A stretch of DNA of 10,440 bases, taken from JBPCNH01 sp051001455 (GTDB lineage: Bacteria > Actinomycetota > CADDZG01 > WHSQ01). The stretch is taken from positions 1 to 10,440 of the forward strand of contig JBPCNH010000029.1 in the NCBI GenBank assembly GCA_051001455.1, given 5' to 3'. Below, in pieces: positions 6,516 through 10,440 of the stretch. The stretch's first letter is position 1, and each line of letters begins with the position of its first letter. Below the pieces are notes generated by a model. It was not told the DNA's origin, did not search any database, and worked only from the letters and a program-made list of their open reading frames with translations. Both the position numbers and the translations under genes were made by a program.

Positions 6516-6839
6516 CTAGGCGGATCGGTTGGAAATAAGAGCTCTAAGCGACATCAGTGCACCGACCACGAAGACGACAGTCGCCAGGTAGATGAGCCCG
6601 AGATGACCCATCGTGTCGAGATCATTCGGGTAGTGGGCCGGCAGCGCCACCAGCAGAGCCAGAACGGGGGCGGCGACGGCACCAACCCACGCCCACATGT
6701 GTCCGCGACGCACGCCGAACCAGACGAGGAACAGAACAGCCAGTCCGGTGGCTGCAATGAATCCCGAGATCGCGATGTGGAGATGGCCGATGTAGTGATA
6801 CAGCGATGGGCTGAACTGGATGATCTGGTCCTTCCCCAC
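6516..6839 (-). CDS. Small integral membrane protein of unknown function
   Basis: The 107-aa product has three likely membrane helices at about residues 20-42, 48-68 and 79-98. A short HYPNDLDTMGHL loop lies between helices 2 and 3, and a basic end follows the last helix. I do not recognise the family. The start used is GTG at 6839, with GAGG a few bases upstream; the frame stays open further upstream (residues IQVENEVEV precede it), so a longer N-terminus is possible and the first helix is preceded by an amphipathic stretch. The gene begins 40 bases after the stop of the cysteine-synthase-like gene on the same strand, so the two are probably co-transcribed. An ATG overlapping that stop (ATGA) opens a different, arginine-rich frame that I take to be spurious. 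Confidence 0.6.
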   Translation of the reverse strand: MGKDQIIQFSPSLYHYIGHLHIAISGFIAATGLAVLFLVWFGVRRGHMWAWVGAVAAPVLALLVALPAHYPNDLDTMGHLGLIYLATVVFVVGALMSLRALISNRSA

Positions 6840-6879
6840 CTCGACCTCGTTCTCAACCTGAATGACGCGTCTCGCTCGT

Positions 6880-7809
6880 TCATGTGTAGAGGTCCGCTAC
6901 GTACTTCAAGCCGGTGTCCACCGCCACGGTCACGACGACGTGGTCGGGACCGAGCTCACGTGCGATCCGGATCGCCCCGGCCACATTGAGCCCGGACGAC
7001 GTCCCCGCGAACAGGCCCTCTTCCCGAGCCAAACGAAGTGCCATAGCGCGGGCCTCCTCTTCTTCGACCCCCATGGCTTCGTCGTAGAGCTCGCGATCGA
7101 GAAGAGGTGGGACCAAGCCGATGCCGATACCTTCGACGTGATGCGGGCCCGGCTCGCCCCCAGATATCACCGGCGAGGCCGCCGGCTCCAGCGCCACGAT
7201 CCTGGCCCCCACCCCTGCGTCCTTGAATACGCTCGAGACCCCCATCAGCAGTCCACCGGTACCGACGGCCGCGGTGAACACGTCGATCTCCTCGTCGACC
7301 TGTTTGAGGATCTCCTCACCCACTCCGCGATACCCAACCAACGAATCGCGGTTGTGGAGTTGGTTGGTGAAGTACGTATCTCCCCTTTCCGCCAGCCGGC
7401 CTGCCTCTTCCACCATTCGCTCGACGAGACCGGCGGTGACCATCCCATCACTAGGAATGATGTTGAGATGGGCGCCGAAAGCTTCCATCGTCTTGAGCTT
7501 CTCTTGCGAGAAGGCATCGGATGTGACCACTTCGAACCGGTATCCCTTGACGGCACAGATCAAGGCCAGCGATGAACCGGTGCTTCCCGCGGTGTATTCG
7601 ACGACGGTCATACCCGGGCGCAGGTCGCCGCGAGCTTCGGCTTCCTCGATCATGCTGAGAGCCATCCGGTCCTTGTACGAACCGGTGGGATTGAACGACT
7701 CGACCTTCACATAGACATCTGCGCACCCAGCTGGCACCACCTTTTGAAGCTGCACCACGGGGGTGCTGCCGATGGCTTCGAACATCGAGGTGATGACTTC
7801 CGTGACCAT
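6880..7809 (-). CDS. Cysteine synthase-like PLP-dependent enzyme
   Basis: The 309-aa product belongs to fold-type II PLP enzymes of the cysteine synthase / cystathionine beta-synthase group. These eliminate the activated hydroxyl of an O-substituted serine and add sulfide or another nucleophile. The PLP lysine is Lys46 in NPTGSYKDRMA. The substrate loop is EYTAGSTGSSLA (71-82), the phosphate loop GTGG (183-186), and the late motifs EPAASPVISGG and GTSSGLN (269-274) are in the expected order. The length matches CysK. The substrate loop differs from the usual TSGNTG (TAGSTG here) and GSYKD replaces the common GSxKD form seen in CysK, so the acceptor or nucleophile may not be the classical one. 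The ATG at 7809 has GGAGG five bases upstream. It lies 84 bases after the SARP-type regulator gene and 40 before the membrane-protein gene, all on one strand. The exact substrate is not deducible, so no symbol is given. Confidence 0.85.
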   Translation of the reverse strand: MVTEVITSMFEAIGSTPVVQLQKVVPAGCADVYVKVESFNPTGSYKDRMALSMIEEAEARGDLRPGMTVVEYTAGSTGSSLALICAVKGYRFEVVTSDAFSQEKLKTMEAFGAHLNIIPSDGMVTAGLVERMVEEAGRLAERGDTYFTNQLHNRDSLVGYRGVGEEILKQVDEEIDVFTAAVGTGGLLMGVSSVFKDAGVGARIVALEPAASPVISGGEPGPHHVEGIGIGLVPPLLDRELYDEAMGVEEEEARAMALRLAREEGLFAGTSSGLNVAGAIRIARELGPDHVVVTVAVDTGLKYVADLYT

Positions 7810-7893
7810 GTGACCTCCAGCTCTTTCGCGCGGTGGACTGTCGCGATCTTCGCCACCAGGCGTTGGACTCCGCGTTGGATTCGGAAAAGAACT

Positions 7894-9711
7894 CTAACGA
7901 ACCGGGAGATCGGCTTTCTCGAGTTCTTGGGCCAGCCTCGGATTGTGGATGCCCTCCGCCGCGATCCGGGCTGCATCCAGAGCCTTGCGGTCGCCTAGGC
8001 GACTACGGTAGAGCAGCGCCCGGATCGACAACTCGCGGAAGCCCGCTCGTTCACTGAGCTCTTCTAGGGATTCGATCCACCGACCTGCGGAGGGCGAGCC
8101 GTGTTCGAGGGCCACGGCACATAGAGCCTCCATGGCATACGCCTCCACCCACAGGTAGGAATCCGGCAACCGGCGACACAGGCGGGGAGCCTCTTCGAGC
8201 AGATTCAGTCCCGTGTCGAGGTCACCCTTCAAGACCGTGGTCAGACCCAATCCTCGTGCACTGATGCTCTCGTAGCACGGGTCCCCGAGCTCGCGTGCCA
8301 TTGCGAGCGCGTGACCGAACATCTCCTCGGCGACCGCGAGGTTGCCCTTGCGAAGCTCGACCTCGGCCAACAGCGATTCCGGCCACGGGAGGAACGCGGT
8401 CCATGCTGCTTTCCGGGCATCGTCGATCGAACGGTTGAGGAAGGACTCCGCAAGTTGAAGATCACCGAGCAACAGATGAAGCCGACCGAGGAAGGACCGT
8501 GCCAGCGCCGCGGGGGCGAGAAGTTGATCTCGATCGGCGATTTCCACGGCTTCGGTGAGGTCTCTGATGGCGGCCGAGTATTCGGATGTGTCGGTGCGTG
8601 TCGCTCCCGATATCAAAGAGATCCATGCCTTGTCGAGAGGGCCGCATTCGGGCTCGGACGCGGCTCGGTCGAGCCATAGCCACACGCGGTCGTAGCGGGC
8701 CCGGAGGAACTCCACCCACGCCAGCTCCCTCCAGGCGGTCACCGCGACGGCAGACTCACCTATGCGCTGAGCGAGCTCTCCTCCCTCGTGAAGCGACGCT
8801 GCACCTTCTTCGTCCTGACCGCGAGCGGCATGCACCAGAGCCGAGCCCAACCCCACCAGAGCGCGTGCATGGGCAGCTTGATCCTCTAGGGCGCGCGAGC
8901 CGGCGACGGCACGACGGAAGAGATCGATCCCCGACATCCACGATCCTGCGGCAACTGCGGCCTCCGCAGCTTGCAGCTGCGCGTTCACGGCGGTTAGTGT
9001 TGCGTCCCTACGTGTTGCCTGCGGCCTCGTCGCGAGGGCATCCCGAAGTGCACCCGTCGGAACCCTGTCCAGTTCCTCTTTGAATAGAGATACGCATGCG
9101 TCCACCCGCCGCGCCGCTTCATCGGTTCTGCCTGTTGCCATAAGAGACCGCACCAGTACGACGTGATGACCTTCGTCGAATGGGTCGAGTGCGACGAGAC
9201 GCTCTGCAAAACCCACTGCACGACGCGCGTCCGATGCAAGGCTCGACAGGGTGGCCTCGTGCAGGATCGCCGCCGAAGCAGCCTTCAGTCGACGGCGTTC
9301 CCCGGTCAGCCACAAGTCGAACGCCGCGAGTGCATCGAAGGAGATCCCCTCGAGCAGCTCCCGGTCCAGCGTGGGTAGCGCAACGGCCTCGCTCCACCGG
9401 GCATCCCCGAGCATGTCGGTATCGAGCACCATGCCCGCGGGACGTTGTAGATGGATCGGATTACCCTCGACCACGACCAGCCCGCCGAGTAGACGGCGCA
9501 TCCCGGCAAGGACCCATCGCACAGCAGCCAACGGATCGTCAACCTCGGGAAACATCAACTCGGCGAGACGTGTCCGCGGTGGAGGGGCTTCGCTAAGGAG
9601 CAGGTAAGCGAGTGCCCCCCACGTCTTGCGGTCGCGGGGCGGGGGGGCGTCGACACCGCCGATTCGAACGCTGGGGGGGCCCAGTAGCTGAATCGAGAGG
9701 ATCGCTTTCAC
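7894..9711 (-). CDS. SARP-like BTAD/TPR transcriptional regulator
   Basis: The 605-aa product has the layout of SARP-type activators. Residues 1-95 form a winged-helix DNA-binding domain (LSIQLLGPPSVRIGG, then KTWGALAYLLL, then VRWVLAGMRRLLGG). Residues 96-225 form the BTAD helical domain (ARWSEAVAL, then ERLVALDPFDEGHHVVLVRSL, then CVSLFKEEL). The rest up to about 600 is helical TPR-like repeats. There is no NB-ARC or Walker A motif, so this is the ATPase-free form. The open frame runs on upstream to 10032, but that extension would translate the tRNA relic and repeat DNA. I therefore use GTG at 9711, which has a -10-like hexamer at the leaderless position. The downstream PLP-enzyme and membrane-protein genes on the same strand are its likely operon partners and possible targets (inference). 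Confidence 0.82.
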   Translation of the reverse strand: MKAILSIQLLGPPSVRIGGVDAPPPRDRKTWGALAYLLLSEAPPPRTRLAELMFPEVDDPLAAVRWVLAGMRRLLGGLVVVEGNPIHLQRPAGMVLDTDMLGDARWSEAVALPTLDRELLEGISFDALAAFDLWLTGERRRLKAASAAILHEATLSSLASDARRAVGFAERLVALDPFDEGHHVVLVRSLMATGRTDEAARRVDACVSLFKEELDRVPTGALRDALATRPQATRRDATLTAVNAQLQAAEAAVAAGSWMSGIDLFRRAVAGSRALEDQAAHARALVGLGSALVHAARGQDEEGAASLHEGGELAQRIGESAVAVTAWRELAWVEFLRARYDRVWLWLDRAASEPECGPLDKAWISLISGATRTDTSEYSAAIRDLTEAVEIADRDQLLAPAALARSFLGRLHLLLGDLQLAESFLNRSIDDARKAAWTAFLPWPESLLAEVELRKGNLAVAEEMFGHALAMARELGDPCYESISARGLGLTTVLKGDLDTGLNLLEEAPRLCRRLPDSYLWVEAYAMEALCAVALEHGSPSAGRWIESLEELSERAGFRELSIRALLYRSRLGDRKALDAARIAAEGIHNPRLAQELEKADLPVR

Positions 9712-9717
9712 CTCCAA

Positions 9718-9723
9718 AGTATC
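9718..9723 (-). promoter_or_regulatory. Candidate -10 box for the SARP-type gene
   Basis: The minus strand reads GATACT at -12 to -7 relative to the GTG at 9711, one base from TATACT. This mirrors the spacing seen before the cyclase gene. GGAG also abuts the GTG directly, too close to act as a normal ribosome binding site. Both facts favour a leaderless transcript. No clear -35 is seen. Confidence 0.4.
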
Positions 9724-9784
9724 GCGGGTTGGGTTCTGCGAGCGAACCTCGCCCCTCACCCGCAAGCAAGTAGCGTTCTCGAGG

Positions 9785-9870
9785 GGAGGCGGACGGAATC
9801 GAACCCGCCCACCCGGGAGTGCCCGGCGCACCGGTTTTAAGACCGGGCCGACTGACGGAGGCACCCCACA
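9785..9870 (-). pseudogene. Class II tRNA relic 2 (Sec- or Leu-like)
   Basis: The minus strand shows the same parts as relic 1: T-loop TTCGATT, a 5-bp variable-arm hairpin (9813-9826, CCGGG with CCCGG), anticodon arm CCGGT-CTTAAA-ACCGG, and an identical 5' flank. The anticodon loop has 6 bases, one fewer than normal. It could come from a TCA (Sec) loop that lost its C or from a TAA (Leu) loop that lost an A. The T-stem would pair well if one C were restored. The 3' acceptor strand (complement of GGAGGCGG at 9785-9792) has no 5' partner. The variable arms of the two relics differ in sequence yet both pair perfectly, so the ancestor was a structured RNA. Confidence 0.5.
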
Positions 9871-9915
9871 TGCGCCGGCCGCGCAGAGTGCGCGGATGTG
9901 AAAATGTGCCCTGAG

Positions 9916-9932
9916 GTTGGGACTTTGTTGGG
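9916..9932. repeat. GTTGGG-N5-GTTGGG motif
   Basis: This copy lies in the stretch unique to composite copy 2. The flanking bases resemble the 59-bp repeats only loosely (GGGAGC after the motif, as at 181-186). Confidence 0.65.
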
Positions 9933-10137
9933 AGCTGCCCAGGCGGGGATGGAACGTTCGCCCGGGAAACCGGTCCTGAGCAGGATTCTTGCACGGCTCG
10001 GCATTAATCGGAGGTTTGACCACACCCCACACTCGGGTGAGGTCATTCGACCGCTGAGATCAAGAAGGGAGCAACGGCCTGACCTGCGGCTTTGCGCGCA
10101 GCACATGCTGTCGGACCGGCAATTTGCCGCCCCCAAT

Positions 10138-10154
10138 GTTGGGGATTTGTTGGG
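10138..10154. repeat. GTTGGG-N5-GTTGGG motif
   Basis: This copy corresponds in position to 5769-5785 within the composite unit and lies about 55 bp from the tRNA-Ala fragment, as copy 1 does. Confidence 0.7.
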
Positions 10155-10209
10155 GCGATCAGCACGTCGGATGGATCGCACGAAAAGATGCACGTTGACC
10201 TGGGCTTTT

Positions 10210-10246
10210 GTGGACCAGAGGAGATTCGAACTCCTGACCTCGTGCG
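10210..10246 (-). pseudogene. Second tRNA-Ala-like 3' fragment, variant form
   Basis: The acceptor 3' strand, T-arm and variable loop of a tRNA-Ala-like sequence lie about 50 bp downstream of the intact gene on the same strand. It differs from the intact copy at position 67 (T instead of A) and in the T-loop (TTCGAAT), and it lacks four bases of the anticodon arm. Its 3' strand CTGGTCC pairs fully with the 5' strand GGGCCAG of the intact tRNA (allowing G3-U70). This suggests it is the original 3' end displaced by an integration event (inference). Confidence 0.65.
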
Positions 10247-10294
10247 ATGCGAAGTTGGGGATGGAGCCGCTCTAGAGCGCACCGGGTTTCCTTG

Positions 10295-10367
10295 TGGACC
10301 TGAGGAGAATCGAACTCCTGACCTCACCCGTGCGAGGGGTGCGCTCTACCAACTGAGCTACTGGCCC
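10295..10367 (-). tRNA. tRNA-Ala, anticodon CGC
   Basis: A complete 73-nt cloverleaf can be drawn: acceptor GGGCCAG/CAGGTCC, D-arm GCTCAGTTGGTAGAGC, anticodon stem CACCC/GGGTG with loop CTCGCAC (anticodon CGC, reading GCG), variable loop AGGTC, and T-arm AGGAG-TTCGATT-CTCCT. The G3-U70 pair, the main identity signal for alanyl-tRNA synthetase, is present, as is discriminator A73. CCA is not encoded. There is one acceptor mismatch (A6 against A67), which the neighbouring 3' fragment at 10210-10246 would fix. The gene is transcribed towards the repeat patchwork. A TAAGAT hexamer sits about 12 bases upstream, a possible -10. Confidence 0.93.
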
Positions 10368-10440
10368 GCGATGCCCGATCTTACGTCTGACCTGGGCATT
10401 TACCTTTAAAAAAGTAGATGGAGACTGTCGGGCGTTGTCA
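10368..10440. other. Upstream flank of tRNA-Ala
   Basis: A third copy of CTGACCTGGGC (10387-10397) lies here; the same phrase precedes the tRNA-Ala fragments at 5827-5837 and, with one change, at 10195-10205. This suggests that repeat-associated DNA continues to the right of the window. No coding region is seen. Confidence 0.4.

Larger units (their letters stand above)
9785..10246. repeat. Composite tRNA-relic repeat unit, copy 2
   Basis: This unit has the same order of parts as 5533-5889: tRNA relic, the 33-bp identical block (9856-9888), spacer, GTTGGG motif (10138-10154), GACCTGGGCTTTT, and a tRNA-Ala 3' fragment (10210-10246). It differs by an extra stretch of about 110 bp (about 9900-10016) holding one more GTTGGG-N5-GTTGGG copy (9916-9932). 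The extra stretch could be a small insertion here or a deletion in copy 1. Confidence 0.75.

Noticed and set aside
6554..6883. 109-codon frame with an ATGA overlap after the PLP-enzyme gene
   Set aside because: The overlap is tempting, but the product is Arg/Ser-rich with no structure, while the other frame encodes clear membrane helices.
9712..10032. 107-codon N-terminal extension of the SARP-type gene
   Set aside because: It would translate the tRNA relic and composite repeat. The winged-helix domain starts right after GTG 9711, and a -10-like box fits that start.
10269..10278. GCTCTAGAGC palindrome downstream of tRNA-Ala, as terminator or binding site
   Set aside because: It has no loop and no T-run. 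It can be explained as joined pieces of tRNA D-arm sequence (TAGAGCG).

Overview
The window (GC-rich, roughly 60%) most likely comes from an actinobacterium (Actinomycetota). The reasons are a SARP-type regulator with a BTAD domain, a very large cyclase/ATPase/TPR regulator with a C-terminal domain that I associate with Actinomycetota, GTG starts placed exactly where leaderless transcripts would begin, and a tRNA gene without an encoded CCA. No database search was possible, so family names rest on motif recognition.

Layout from left to right. Positions 42-120 hold three 22-bp direct repeats that look like the multi-repeat end of an insertion sequence lying mostly off the left edge. Next come a 59-bp dispersed repeat (133-191) and a gene-poor stretch. 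Positions 399-5405 hold a minus-strand gene set: a 1298-aa regulator (class III adenylyl cyclase domain, AAA/STAND-like ATPase, TPR repeats, C-terminal domain), a 68-aa protein of unknown function, and a double-hotdog thioesterase-like protein that overlaps the 68-aa gene by 10 bases. Positions 5406-6030 are a non-coding patchwork of tRNA relics and repeats. Positions 6031-6444 are the 3' half of an arsenite-methyltransferase-like (ArsM) gene on the plus strand. It lacks its 5' half and has an in-frame TGA where the family has its conserved catalytic cysteine. Positions 6516-9711 are a second minus-strand set: a BTAD/TPR transcriptional regulator, a cysteine-synthase-like PLP enzyme and a small membrane protein. 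Positions 9712-10440 are a second tRNA/repeat patchwork ending in an intact tRNA-Ala(CGC).

The most striking feature is this patchwork. A composite unit (a class II tRNA relic with a selenocysteine-like or leucine-like anticodon loop, a spacer, a GTTGGG-N5-GTTGGG motif, then a 3' fragment of tRNA-Ala) occurs twice, at about 5533-5889 and 9785-10246. The two copies bracket the ArsM remnant, membrane protein, PLP enzyme and SARP gene. A 43-bp stretch of the intact tRNA-Ala 3' end is repeated exactly at 5841-5883, as expected for attachment sites of an element integrated into the tRNA gene. A third 3' end at 10210-10246 would repair a mismatch in the acceptor stem of the present tRNA-Ala, so it may be the original, displaced 3' end. 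The GTTGGG-N5-GTTGGG motif occurs five times, always in tRNA- or repeat-associated non-coding DNA. I read 5.8-10.3 kb as an eroded, repeatedly used tRNA-Ala integration site. No integrase or transposase gene is in the window.

Functionally, two large regulators dominate. One would make cAMP and sense through its ATPase/TPR parts. The other would bind DNA and may control the PLP enzyme and membrane protein behind it. The ArsM remnant hints at arsenic metabolism, and perhaps a selenoprotein, in the source lineage, but it has no start codon here.
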